Positions 44,350-56,017 of a stretch of DNA of 64,000 nucleotides are shown in pieces. A model generated the notes under the pieces. That model searched no databases, was not told where the DNA came from, and saw nothing but the letters and a program-made list of their open reading frames with translations. The stretch comes from Lepus europaeus (Eukaryota > Chordata > Mammalia > Lagomorpha > Leporidae). A program made the translations under genes and the position numbers. How positions within the stretch are numbered: the first letter of the stretch is position 1; every line of letters starts with the position of its first letter. The stretch is taken from positions 3,161,024-3,225,023 of the forward strand of contig NC_084850.1 of the NCBI RefSeq assembly GCF_033115175.1, in the 5' to 3' direction.

Positions 44350-44995
44350 TCAAGATAGCCTAGTATTTATGAAAGAATGGACAAATCGATCTCAGAGGGA
44401 GAAGGGAGAGTCCAAAAGAGTCACAGACAACTATAATTCACTTATCTTGGACAAAGGAGAAAAGCCAATTCAATGGGGGGAAAGGATGGCCTTTGCAACA
44501 AATGATGATGGAATAACCACACATCTACACACAATAAAAAGGCCAAAAAAACAAAAAAGTCACAAGAATGTAGATACACAAGTTTCCCCTTTTCCAAAAA
44601 ATTCAATAAACTTAGCTAAAATAGATAGTAGAGTTAAATGTAAAATGTAAGACTATGAAATTCCTCAAAAATAATATGGGAGGAAACCTAGGTGATCTTG
44701 GATTTGGTAATGATACTTTATTTAAAAACAACAGAAAGACAATCTATGAAAAAATGATGAATTAAACTTCATCAAAATTGAAAACTTTTACTCCAAGAGA
44801 ATGAGGACAAACCACAGACTAGCAGAAAATATTTACAAAACATATACCAATAGATGACTTGCACTCGAAAATATGAAAGCTGTTAAAACTAAAAACAGTA
44901 GGAAAACAAGCAAGCCAATTTGAACAGAAACCTTACCAAAGAAAATATGCAGATGGAGATAAGCACATGAAAAGTTGTTCCACCCCATATGGCAT
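44350..44995 (+). repeat. Old L1M, ORF2 3' part (forward)
   Basis: Conserved L1 phrases in order: ATCTTGGACAAAGGAGAAAAG, CCAATTCAATGGGG, GCAACAAATGATGATGGAA, CTTCATCAAAATTGAAAAC, ACAAGCCAATTTGAACAG. Frame-disrupted relic of reverse transcriptase-protein origin. Confidence 0.7.
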
Positions 44996-45309
44996 TAAGG
45001 ATTCTTCCTTTATTTATAAATGATAGTCTTGCTGGATATGTTTCTTCCTTGAACAGTCTTTTTCTTTCAGCATGTTGAATATGGTATCCCACTGTCTTCA
45101 TGCCTTTGTGGTTTCTGGTGAAAAATGAACTCTCAAGCTTATTGAGGAGCACTTGCATGCTGTTTCTTGCTGCTTTTGACATTCTCTCTTTGAGTGGCTC
45201 TCTGAGTTCCTGCCACTTGGAGGTCAGTGAGCTTCTTGCATAAAAAGACTGATGTAGTTTTCACCTAGTTTGGGAGGGTTTGAGTTATTATTTTTTTCAA
45301 ATATTTTTC

Positions 45310-45605
45310 CTTCTCTGCTGTGGCTTGGATGTCACCTCCAAAATTCAGGCATTCACAATGTGCTAGTACTAAGAAGTAGGTGCCTTGAACTGCTGATTAG
45401 ACTACTGATAAAGCACACTCCACACAGTCTGGGCCTGTTCCCCCTTCCACCTCCACCCATGTGAGGACACAGTATCCCTGCCCTCTGGGGATGCAGCAAT
45501 CAGTCTTCCATCTTGGAAGCAGAGACTAGCCTCTCAGGAGACAACCAAACCTGTAAGGAATGTGAACAGATGATTTAATGGCATCCAACAGCTCTCTAAG
45601 ATTCT
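45310..45605 (+). repeat. MaLR LTR fragment (MST/MLT-like)
   Basis: GCTGTGGCTTGGATGTCACCTCC, AAAATTCAGGCATTC, CCCATGTGAGGACACAGTATC and CTTCCATCTTGGAAGC follow the MaLR LTR order, but the 3' end is missing. Confidence 0.6.
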
Positions 45606-46072
45606 GTCCCTTGCTGTTTCTCAGACTGGATCATCTCAAATCATCTGTTTTCAAATTTGTTCATTTTCTCTTCTGCCTGCACAAGTCTGTTGTGGGGACC
45701 CTTTTGTAAATTTTTCATTCCACTGATTATATTTTTCAATTCTAGAATTTCTTTCTTTTTTATATTTTTCTATTTGGTTATTATGCATCCATAATTTTCA
45801 TACTTTTCTTTAGTTCAGTAGACATTGTTTTCCTATAGTTCTTTGAATAGGCTTTGAATAGCTGCTTAAAATCTTTGTACATCCAATCTGTATGCTTTCT
45901 CAGAAAGGGTTTCTACTGACTGTTTCAAAAAATTGACTTCCCTATTAATTTTCTAATTTCAACATCATTAATTTTTGTTCCATTTTTTTCTGCTACTTTT
46001 ATTCTTATGTTGATATTTCTCTGGTTTCTTGAGATGAAAGTTCATCAATTTTTTATTTTCCTCTCAAAATAT

Positions 46073-46190
46073 GAGGTACTTCTAAAAGTTCATGGAAGAT
46101 GCAATTAATAAGTTTATTTTGATACAAAAAATCTGAAATCCATGCAGTTTTTTATGATATGCATTTTCACAAACTTTTTAAAGACCCCTC
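46073..46190. mobile_element. Mariner-like miniature transposon
   Basis: 118-bp element with related inverted ends: GAGGTACTTCTAAAAGTTCA on the left, and CACAAACTTTTTAAAGACCC with CTC on the right, next to TA-containing flanks. It was inserted into the antisense L1M. Confidence 0.55.
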
Positions 46191-47035
46191 TTATATACAT
46201 TCAATGCTATAAATTTTCTCCTAAGCACTACTTTTGCAGCAACTCGCAAATATGGGTAGCTCTGTTTCATTAAGTTCAAAATGTTTTTAACTTCTTTTGA
46301 AACTTCTTAGCCCATGAATTATTTAGAAGTGTGCTGTTTAATCTGCAATTACTTGGGGATTTACCAGCTCTCTTTATGTTATTGATTGTAATATTCTAAT
46401 TTCATCCTGGTCCGAGAAAATATATTATATGGTTTCTATTCCTTCAAACTTGTAAAGATGTATTTTTCTGTCCATATTGTGATCTATCTGGATGAATGTT
46501 ATGTGTGAGCTTCAGAAGAATGTGTGCTCTGTTTTTGTTGGATGAAGTAGTATGCAAATACTAAGCATACAGTTGACTGATGGTGTGGTTCAGTTAAACA
46601 ATATCTTTACTCATTTTCCATATACTGCATATTATATTTTGCTAATGGTGGGCAGTAGAAATCTCCAAATATATTTGTGGATTTAGGTATTACACCTTGC
46701 AATTCTATCAGTTTTTTTTTTCAACTATTTTGTCTCTTTGTTGTTAGAGACATACACCTAAAGGAATGCCCTTCTTTATCCTTGATGATTTTCCTTGCCC
46801 TGAAATGTGCCTTGTTTAAAATCAATATAGCTACGTGCAGCTTTCTTTTTATTAGCGTTAACATGGTATATCTCTTTCCATCCCTTTCCTTTTAATCTAG
46901 TTGTGTCTTTAAATTAAACGTGTGTTTTCTTGTACATAACATATTTTTTACCCCCTCTGATAGTTTCTGTCCTTTAACAGATATTTTAAATCATTCACAT
47001 TTAGATGATTAACATCCACTACATTTCTAACTGTG

Positions 47036-47336
47036 TTTTTAAAACATATTTCTTTCTTTATTTATTTGAAAGAGAGAAAGAGAGAGAGAGAAAGGGAAAG
47101 AGAATATTCCATCAGTTGTTTTACTCCAGAAATGGCATCAACAGCCAGGAGCCAGGAGCCAGGAGCTTCTTCCATCTCCCACGTGGTAGCAAGGGCCCAA
47201 AGACTTTCCGCTGCTTTCCCAGGCACATTAGCAGGGAGCTGGATAGGAAGTGGAGCAGCTGGGACTTGAACCAGCGCCCATATGGGATGCCGGCATTGCA
47301 GGTGGCAGTTTAACCCGATAAACACAACCACAGCCC
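47036..47336 (-). repeat. C-repeat SINE nested in L1M
   Basis: Reverse copy with tail TTTAAAACATATTTCTTTC and a body in which GCCAGGA occurs three times. Splits the antisense L1M. Confidence 0.87.
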
Positions 47337-48813
47337 TGTAACTGTTTTCTGCCCAGTGCATTGTTCTTTTCTTGTGTTTTTTATGGATTTATGTTTGTTT
47401 TTTTTACTTGTTTATTTTGTCTTCCACTCTTTTCCTTCCTTCTCTGGGTTTAATTGAACATTTTGTAGTTCTGTTTACTCTCCTCTCTTACTTACAAATT
47501 ATACTTTTTTTCTTTAGTTTTTCATTGGTTTCCCTGGAGTTTGCAATATACATTTAAAAGGAAACTAAGCCAACTTTCAAACACCACCACGCCACATCAC
47601 AGGCAGTGTAGGTGCCTTATGACAAAGTAGTCCCAATTCTTCCTTGTCCTCTCCAATAACTGCTGTCATTCATTCACTTGTCCATAAGCTGTAATAATCC
47701 AGTGCGGTGTTGCTATGATTATTTTCATGAATTACTACATATTAGATCTATTTTTAAAAAGAAAAGCAAAGTATTTCATGTTATTTATTCATTTTCTAAT
47801 GTTCTTCCTTTATTTATAGAAGAAATGAGGTTCTGGTTGATATAATTTTCCTTTTCTCCAAAGAACTTCTTTTAACATTTTTTGCAAGATAAGTCTACTA
47901 GTGACAAACTCTTTCGATTTTCATTTTTCTGAGAAAGTCTTTATTTCACTTTCACTTTTGTATGATAATTTTACTGGATACAGAATTATAGCCTGTTGGG
48001 TTTTTGCTTTTAATATTTTAGATAGGTCACTCTACTTGCTTGCTCACATAGTTTCTGGATAGATGACCATTGGAATTCTTATCTTTATTCCTCTACAGAT
48101 AAGATGGATTTTTCTTCCTCACAATTATTTCAAGATTTTCTCCTTGTTTTTCGTCTGGAAGCTGGAATATGACATGCCTAAGGACAGATTTTTTTCTCTC
48201 TTCCTTTACCTGCCACTATTTCCATTGAGTATACTGTTGCACCCTTTGTAACTGTAGCACACTTCTTGGATTCTCTGTTACATTTTCACTCTATTTTTCT
48301 CTTTCTGCTTTCAGTTTGAGAGCCTTCTACTGGCATATCTTCAAGCTTCATGGTACTTTCTTTGGCAGTGTCCAGTCCACTGATGAGATAATTAAAGCCA
48401 ATCTTCATTTCTATTACAGTGTTTTTGATTTCTGGCATTTCCTCTGATTCTCCCTTAGAATTTCCCTCCCTGTTTACATTACCATCTGATCTTGCATGTT
48501 AGCTTTTTTTTCCATTACAGCCCTAAGCATGTTTATCATAGTTATTAAATTCCTAGTGTGATAATTTTAAAATGTCTGCCATATCTGAGTGTCATTCTGA
48601 CATTTTTTTCTGCCTCTTCTTCGCCTTTTACCATAGCTTTTGAGTTTTTGAAGGAATCTGAACATAATGTACCAAGTGTTAAGGGCTGAAGTAAATATTC
48701 ACTAGTGTGAACTTTTAGGTTTACCCAGATAGAAATTAGGCTGTGTTCACTGTTTGCTCTAGCTATGAGTGTCAGAGGTTAAAATTTCCTTTATTTTTGT
48801 CTACCCTTTTCTC

Positions 48814-48863
48814 TTGGGATTTATTTGGAAGGCAGAGTTATGGAAAGGGGGGGAAAGAGAGAG

Positions 48864-48902
<39 letters not shown>

Positions 48903-49166
48903 ACTTCCATCTGCTAGTTCATGCCCTAGGTGACCACAGCAGCCAGGGCTGGGCCAGGCTGAAGCCAGGAGCTTCAGCTGGGTCTCCCACATGAGTGTAG
49001 GAGCACAGGCGCTTGGGCCATCTTCGCTGCTTTCCCAAACACATTAGCAGAGAGCTGGATTGGAAGTGGAGCATCTGGGACTAGAACCTGAGCCCATATG
49101 AGATGCTGGAGCTGCAGGCAGTGGAATACCACCGACAGCTTAACTCGTCATGCCACAATGCCAGCC
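48814..49166 (-). repeat. C-repeat SINE
   Basis: Reverse copy with a 30-bp GA run (48869-48899) and a small insertion in the head (GGAATACCACCGACAGC). Confidence 0.88.
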
Positions 49167-49437
49167 CCAGCATTTCTTGAACTATAGAGTTCTTTCAGTT
49201 GTGATACCCTGGTCAGTCTGGAGCCCTGCTGCTGAGCTGGTAAGTCGTGAAGGAAGGGAAAGCATTCTATAACCCTATAACTAGATCGCTGACTTTTAGT
49301 GAGCCTGTGTCCCTGGGCTGTGACCCTCACACGTACTTTTTCACTGACCACCCTTGAACTGAGACAGAAAAATCAGAAAGGACTGAAGTAGGGTATTCCC
49401 CACTTCCCAGATTAATTAGACTCTGATAAGACCTAAG
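49167..49437. other. Unique spacer
   Basis: About 270 bp between SINEs. No gene or repeat recognised. Confidence 0.3.
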
Positions 49438-49456
49438 CCAGTTATGCACTTTTAAA

Positions 49457-49740
49457 ATGATTTATATGAAATAGAGAACTCCCATCCACTTGCTTACTCC
49501 CCAAAAGATGGCAACAGTCAGGGCTGCATCCAGCTGAAGCCGGGACCCCGGAACTCAGTCTGGGTCTCCCACATGGGTGGCAGAGATCCAAGTACTTGAG
49601 TCATCACCTGCTGCCTCCCAGGGAGCACATCAACCTGAAGCTGGATAGGAAATGAAGCCAGGATTTAAACCCAGACACTCAGATGTGGAAAGGAGGCATT
49701 GTCCTAACCAGAACCTTAACTGCTGGGCCAAATGCCCACC
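49457..49740 (-). repeat. C-repeat SINE, old type, preserved duplication
   Basis: Reverse copy without GA tract. Perfect 19-base duplication CCAGTTATGCACTTTTAAA at 49438-49456 and 49741-49759. Confidence 0.9.
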
Positions 49741-49979
49741 CCAGTTATGCACTTTTAAATTCATTTCCCTTAGAGCAGGTCTTTATTATGGAGAAAAGAC
49801 TGCTCTGGGTATATTTTTAAATAGTTGCATTCCTCCTTCTTACAAAACAAAGGGGAATTTCCCCCTGCTTTCCATCCTAAGAACATGGTGGAACTCCTAA
49901 ATCATACCCAGTAGTTTATAATCTCTTAATCTAGTCCACAAGTCTCCAACAATTAGTGAATTATCCTTTAAGTTTTCTT

Positions 49980-50466
49980 GCCTGGGGTCAGCACTGTGGC
50001 ACAGCAGGTAAAGCCGCTGCCTGCAATGCCGGCATCCAATATGGGTGCTGGTTCGTGCCCTGGCTGCTCCACTTCTCATCCAGCTTCTTGCTATGGCCTG
50101 GGAAAGCAGAGGAAGATGTCTCAAGTGCTTGGGACCCTGCACCAAGTGGGAGATCTGGAAGAAGCTCCTGGCTCCTGGCTCCTGGCTCCTGGCTTTGGCC
50201 TGGCCCAGCCCCAGTGGTTGCAGCCATTTGGGGAGTGAACCTGCAGGTGGAAGACCTCCCTCTCCCTCTCCCTCTCGCTCTCCCTCTCCCTCTCCCTCTC
50301 CCTCCCCTCCCCTCCCCCTCCCCCTCCCCTCTCCCCCTCCCCCCTCCCTCTTCCCCTTTTCCTCTCCCCCTCTCCCTCTTCCCCTTTTCCTCTCCCCCTC
50401 TCCCTCTCCCCCTTTCCCTCTCTCCCCCCCACCCCCTCACCACTCTGTAACTAATAAATCTTTTAA
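49980..50466 (+). repeat. C-repeat SINE with 190-bp pyrimidine expansion
   Basis: Forward copy whose CT tract has expanded to (CCCTCT)n/(CCCCTC)n at 50253-50444. Duplication AAGTTTTCTT at 49970-49979 and 50467-50476. Total length is about 150 bp above the family norm. Confidence 0.92.
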
Positions 50467-50759
50467 AAGTTTTCTTACCAGTTGTTGTCTCTAGTGGTTG
50501 TTCTGTTCTCATCAAGTTGTGATTCTCAACATTCTTTCTCCTCTCTCTCCAGTTTTGGGGGCAGTAATTTGCCCTGTGAGTTCAGACGATGGAGCTAATG
50601 GGAGTTGCTGGTTTTCAGCTTTTTTCTTATTGTGATGATAGAAGGAACAAGTCCAAGATCTTCACATATGAGCCTGGAACCTGGAAAGCCCAGTTGACTT
50701 TTCACAAGCGTGCCAGGATATTTAAAAGTGGGAAAGAATTGTCTTTTCAAAAAAGAGTG

Positions 50760-51909
50760 CTGGAACAAGATACCCACATGCATAAAAATGAATCTTCACC
50801 CTTGCTATACACTATAAGGAAAAGTTAACTCAAAATTAGGAAAAGATCCAAGAGACAAAATTATAAAATTCTTAGAAGAAAATATGGAAGTAGCTCATCG
50901 TGACCTCGAATTAGGCAATGGTTACTTAGACATGATACTTCAAATAAACAACAAAGAAAAATGCATAAATTGCATTTTATCCCAATTAAACACTTTCATG
51001 TAGCAAAGAACACTATCAGCAGAATAAAACATCAAACCACAGAATGGAAGAAAATATTGCCAAAGCATGCATTTGATAAGGGATTAATAACCAAAATATA
51101 TGATGAACTGCTATAACTCAACAACCAAAAACATCCAACAAAAACAATAACAAAGACAATGCAATTTTAAAATGAGCAAAGGACTCAGACATTTCTCCAA
51201 AGATATACAAATGACAATAGGCACAGGAGAATATATTCGACAGTCTTAATCATTAGAGAAATGCAAATCAAAGCCACAATGAGAAACAGCACCTTATACA
51301 CGTTAGAATGGCTATTATTAAAAGGGGGAAAGATTGGCAATCACGCATTGATGATGAAAATGTAAAATTGTGCAGCTGTTTTGGACAATAGTATGGAATT
51401 TCCTCAAAGAAATTAAACATAGATTACCAGATGATCCAGCAATTCTACGTCTGAGTATATACACCAAAGAACAGACAGCAGGAACCCAAATAATATTTAC
51501 ATGTTCATATTGACAGTTTATAATTTTATAGTAGCCAAGAAGTGGAAACAATTCAATTTTTCCTTGGTATTTGAATGGATAAACAAGCACACACACATAA
51601 TAGGACTGTTAAGTTGCCTTAAAATGAATAAAATTTTGATACATGCTAAAATATTGATTCTTCTTGAAACTTTCTACTAAGTAAAAGAAATGAAACACAA
51701 AAGGTTGCATATTGTGTGATTCCATTTACATTAAATATCCAGAATGAATAAATCCACAGACACAGAGAGATTGGTGGTTGCCAATGCAGAGTGAGTACTA
51801 ATGGTTACAGGATTTATTCGAGAGGTAATTAAAATATTCAGGAATTTGATAATGGTAGTGGTGGTAGTGTAATTTTGTGACAATATTAAAACATAGAATT
51901 GAACATTTT
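50760..51909 (+). repeat. Old L1M, ORF2 3' end and 3' UTR (forward)
   Basis: Contains GAGCAAAGGACTCAGACATTTCTCC, ATTAGAGAAATGCAAATC, AAAGCCACAATGAGAAAC, CGTTAGAATGGCTATTATTAA and CCAGCAATTCTACGTCTGAG in order. Interrupted by a SINE at 51924; it resumes at 52290-52325 (AATTATGTCTCAATAAAACC). Confidence 0.72.
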
Positions 51910-51923
51910 AAAATGATAAAATT

Positions 51924-52171
51924 GGAACCCAGGATGTGGCACAGCAGGTGAAGCTGCTGCCTGCAATGCCAGCATCCCACATGAGCACTGGCTACTCTGC
52001 CTCCAATTCAGCTCCCTGCTAATGCACCTGGGAAAGCAAAAGAAGATAGCACAAGTCCTTGGACCCTGGCAACCCATGTGAGAGGTCTGCATGAATCTCC
52101 TAGTCCTGGCTTCAGCTTGGCCCAGCACTAGCTGTTGTGGTCATTTGAGGAGTAAACCAGTGAATGGAAAA

Positions 52172-52216
<45 letters not shown>

Positions 52217-52275
52217 ATGTGTGTTCCTCTCTCTAGAACACTATCTTTAAAATAAATAAATCTTTAAAAATAAAT
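51924..52275 (+). repeat. C-repeat SINE nested in L1M
   Basis: Forward copy with CT then GTGTGTGTGTATGTGTGT tract. Perfect 14-base duplication AAAATGATAAAATT at 51910-51923 and 52276-52289. Confidence 0.93.
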
Positions 52276-52346
52276 AAAATGATAAAATTTATTATTTATG
52301 AATTATGTCTCAATAAAACCACATATAGATTAAAAGGTATAGATAT

Positions 52347-53276
52347 ATCTGACTTGCCCCAAATGGTAGAGTTAGAAACGTGCCAGGGGATTCCAATTCA
52401 ATCTCATCAAGGTGGCATGTACCAATGCCATCTCACTAGTCCAAGTGATCAATTTCTGTTCACAATTGATCATAATGATAGGACTAAGTGTCAAAGGGAT
52501 CACACAAATGGGACTAGTGTCTGAAAATACTATCTGATAGAATTAAGGAGAGAACGATCCAACATGGGAAGAGGGATACACAGTAGACTCATAGAGTGGC
52601 AGATGCCCTAAACAGCACTCTGGCCTCAGAATTAGCCCTTAAGGCATTTGGATCTGGCTGAAAAGCCCATGAGAGTATTTTAGGCATGGAAAGCCAAGAC
52701 ACTCTGGCAAAAAAATAAAAACAAATGAAAGATCTCTGCAAGTGAGATCCCAGTAGAAAGAACGGGCCATCAAAGAAGGAGGTACCTTTCTCTGAAGGGA
52801 GGAGAGAACTTCCACTTTGACTATGACCTTGTCTAAATAAGATCAGAGTCGGTGAACTCAAAATGCCTCCATAGCCTTGGCAACTCATGACAAGAGCCTA
52901 GGGTGATTACTGACGCCATAAACAAGAGTGTCAATTTGCTAAGTCAACAGCAGGAGTCACTGTGCACTTACTCCTCATGTAGGATCTCTTTCCTTAATGT
53001 GTTGTACAATGTGAATTAACACTATAACTAGTACTCAAACAGTGTTTTACACTTTGTGTTTCGGTGTGGGTGCAAGCTGTTGAAATCTTTACTTAATTTA
53101 TTCTAAGTTGATCTTCTGTATATAAAGATAATTGAAAATGAATCTTGATCTGAATGGAATGGGAGAGGGAGCGGGAGATGGGCGAGGTGTGGGTGGGAGG
53201 GAAGTTATGGGGGGAGGGAAGCCATTGTAATCCATAAACTGTACTTTGGAAATTTATATTTATTAAATAAAAGTTA
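52347..53276 (+). mobile_element. 5'-truncated rabbit L1, 930 bp
   Basis: L1 3' UTR. It includes CTCACTAGTCCAAGTGATC, ATCATAATGATAGGACTAAG and the G-rich GGGAGAGGGAGCGGGAG stretch. It ends GGAAATTTATATTTATTAAA with TAAAAG and a short A run. Flanked by the 15-base duplication AAAAGGTATAGATAT at 52332-52346 and 53277-53291. No ORF2 protein is retained. Confidence 0.9.
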
Positions 53277-53419
53277 AAAAGGTATAGATATCTACCATTA
53301 AAAGTGCTAAAATATACATATATTTTAATACATTTATTTTGGATTCATTAGCAAAATTACATACCACTTTATTATGTGCTTTCTTAAGTTAATAATTTAG
53401 ATTTAAGTGGTCCTACATT

Positions 53420-53503
53420 GGTTTTTTTGTTTGGTTTTTTTGGAGGGTGGTTTCTTTCTTTTTTTTTTTTTTAGAAAACTTTTATTTAATAAATATAAAT
53501 TTT
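53420..53503 (-). mobile_element. Ultra-short L1 3'-tail insertion, reverse
   Basis: The complement of the L1 end (AACTTTTATTTAATAAATAT) follows a long interrupted T tract (the poly-A tail with G interruptions). Duplication GTCCTACATT at 53410-53419 and 53504-53513. Confidence 0.78.
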
Positions 53504-53667
53504 GTCCTACATTATTAAACCTTTCTGTGGAAATGTTTAAAAAGAATTGCTGATACATCCATCAACACAGAGGCACTTAACATAATGCTTAGCAAAAGAA
53601 GCCAGATTCAAAAGCATACAGATTATATCATTCCTTTTATATGAAATCCAGTCAAAATTGATCTGTG

Positions 53668-53795
53668 AAGGCCAGCACTGTGGTGTAGCAGGTAAAACTG
53701 TCGCCTATAGTGCCAGCATCTCATATGGGCACCGGTTTGAGTCCCGGCTGCTCCATTTCCAATCCAGATCCCTGCTAATGGCCTGGGAAAGCAGA
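53668..53795 (+). repeat. C-repeat SINE, 3'-truncated
   Basis: Only the head and first third (GGCCAGCACTGTGGTGTAGC to GGCCTGGGAAAGCAG) are present; CT tract and tail are absent. Unusual because target-primed truncation removes the 5' side. Confidence 0.88.
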
Positions 53796-53929
53796 TGTCC
53801 TAAAAATGTTCTATGTCTTCATCTTGCTAGTGGCTATAAAATATGCATATGTGTAATAATCTATTTAACTGTACACTTAATATGTGTACACCTCACTATA
53901 CTCAAATTATAGTCAATTAATTAAAGACA

Positions 53930-55025
53930 ATGTGGAATTGGTGCAAAGGTAGACAAACAGTCTAATGAAACAGAATAGACCAGACCAGAAAGAGAGACAG
54001 AGAGAGACTTTTGTTTTTATATATGATTACCTAACAACAACAAAGTCTCCACTCCAATTCAATGGGGCAAAGGGTGGTTTTTTTTTCAATAAATAGTACA
54101 AAAAAATACAACTCTTGGCTATATAAAGAAATTAACCTTGATCCCTACCTCACATCAAATTTAACTCAAGATGGAGCATACAGTTAAATGTGAAAGGAAA
54201 AAAAAATTTCTAAAAATATATGAGTAGCCAGGAATTTATTAAACACAAAGCAGAATCATAAAAGGAAAAAAAGCTGATAAATTGGACTTCATAGTATTCA
54301 CATACTGAAAGAAGATATTCATGAAATACACACACATACACACACACTCATAACCAGCTGCAGATTGATAAGACATAAATTTCAAATGTGCAATGGCCAA
54401 AATATTTGTACAAGGCTCTCAATTAAAATGATATCTACACAGTCAAAAATCATGTGAAGATAGTTTACATCATTGTTCATTCAAGAAATGCAAACTAAAA
54501 CCACAATGACATTGCACTAGACACCCACCAGAATAGCTACTATCGAAGGGACTGAAAATGCTGAATGTTGCCAAGAATGTGGCACGCCTTAAACTGTCTC
54601 ATGCTGCTGGTGCGACTATACATTCATTCAACAATTCTGGAAAAATATTTGGCAGTGTCTACTAACATTCATAACTCAACATCTCCAATCCTAGGTATAT
54701 GTATTTCCAAGAGCAGTGAGGCAATCCATACACCAAATAGCATATATGAGAAGGTTCATAACAGCTTCCTTCATAGCCTCAAATTGGAAAATAGGTCAAA
54801 TGTCCATCCACAGTAGAATGGATTTTAAAAACTGTTATAGTCATACAATGGAATACATACAGTATTACATACAGTCATATACAGCAATAGAAAATCATGA
54901 ACTACTTCTAACCAAAGTAATATGGCTAAATCTCAACAAAATAGTGATTGAGAGAAGGCAGACACAAAATGCTTCCATTTATTTTTTTAAGATTTATTTT
55001 ATTTATTTGAAATGGCAGAGTTTAC

Positions 55026-55081
<56 letters not shown>

Positions 55082-55870
55082 TTCAGTCATTGGTTTACTC
55101 CCCCAAATGGCTGCAATGGCCAGGGCTCGGCCAGGCTAAAGCTAGGAGCCAGGAGCTTCATCTGGTCTTTCCCATGGGTGCAGGGGCCCAAGCACCTCGG
55201 CCATCTTCTACTGCCTGACCAAAGCAGGGAACTGGATCGGAAGAGGAGCAGCTGCGACTAAAAGCGGCACCCATATAGGACGCTGGCGCTGCAGGTAGAG
55301 GCTTTAGCCCACTGGAATGTTTTAGACTTTAGTGTGTGGTGGTTACATGGATGCATACATATGCAAAAATTCATTGAGTTCTATTCCGAAGTAAAAATGG
55401 ACTCTGGAGTAGTATACCTCACTGAGTGCAAACCTATAACTCAATGCTAAATTGAATTAAGAGACACACACACAAAAATGTTTATAGAAGTATTTTTATG
55501 GTGCTGTAGTATCCAATTAGAAACAATCCAACTGTCAATCAATATATGCATGGGTAAACAAAATTCCAATGGAACATTATTCAGCCATAAAAGATGAAGC
55601 ATTGATATATGCCACAGTTTGGGGGAACTTTGAAGACATTATGCTAAGTGAAAGAAGGCAGAGACATGAAGGAAAAAGGTTACATGGTTCCACTGATATG
55701 AGGTGCTTACAATTGGCAAACTCATGGACACAAACTAGAATGGTAGTTACAAGGGTGTATGAGGGCGTGGGAAATGGTCTATTATTAAATGGGCACAGAG
55801 TTTCAGTTTGGAATGATAAAGTTCTAGAAACAAATAATAGTAATGACTGCACACTACTGTGAATGGACTA
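53930..55870 (+). repeat. Old L1M, ORF2 to 3' UTR (forward), split by a SINE
   Basis: Worn L1 in order: CTAATGAAACAGAATAGACC, TCCAATTCAATGGGGCAAAG, TCAAGAAATGCAAACTAAAACC, CACCAGAATAGCTACTATCG, AATGGAATACATAC, then after the SINE CATTATTCAGCCATAAAAG, GAAAGAAGGCAGAGACATG and GGGAAATGGTC. Reading frames are broken. Confidence 0.7.
54980..55315 (-). repeat. C-repeat SINE nested in L1M
   Basis: Reverse copy with an unusually long pure GA run (55034-55077). Head ends CAGGTAGAGGCTTTAGCCCAC, losing the terminal GGCCCC. Confidence 0.88.
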
Positions 55871-55894
55871 AATGCCAGTGAACTGTATATTTTT

Positions 55895-55950
55895 TAACGA
55901 TGTGTTTATTTAGTTGAAAGGCAGAGTTACCAAGAGGCAAGCTGTCACTT
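55895..55950 (-). repeat. C-repeat SINE stub
   Basis: Only TTTAACGATGTGTTTATTTAG, TTGAAAGGCAGAGTTACC and a few bases of a reverse SINE remain. The last SINE sequence before the GPR50 end of the window. Confidence 0.65.
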
Positions 55951-56017
55951 TACAGCATGTGAATTCATCTCCGTCTTAAAGAGGAACGGGAAAAGCTGTT
56001 TTTCAAAAGTCGCTGGC

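Larger units (their letters stand above)
45000..48700 (-). repeat. Old L1M-type LINE, antisense, composite
   Basis: About 3.7 kb of T-rich sequence that in complement follows old L1 order: TTCCTGCCAC..., GAATTATTTAGAAGTGTGCTG, TGGTCCGAGAAAATATATTATATGG, TCAATATAGCTACGTGCAGC, TTAACATGGTATATCTCTTTCC, CATTTAGATGATTAACATCC, TTTTGCAAGATAAGTCTACTAG. All frames are broken. Interrupted by a MaLR LTR piece (45310-45605), a mariner-like element (46073-46190) and a SINE (47040-47336). Confidence 0.6.

Noticed and set aside
54716..55261. 181-codon open frame
   Set aside because: Composed of old L1M sequence joined to a SINE; chance openness.
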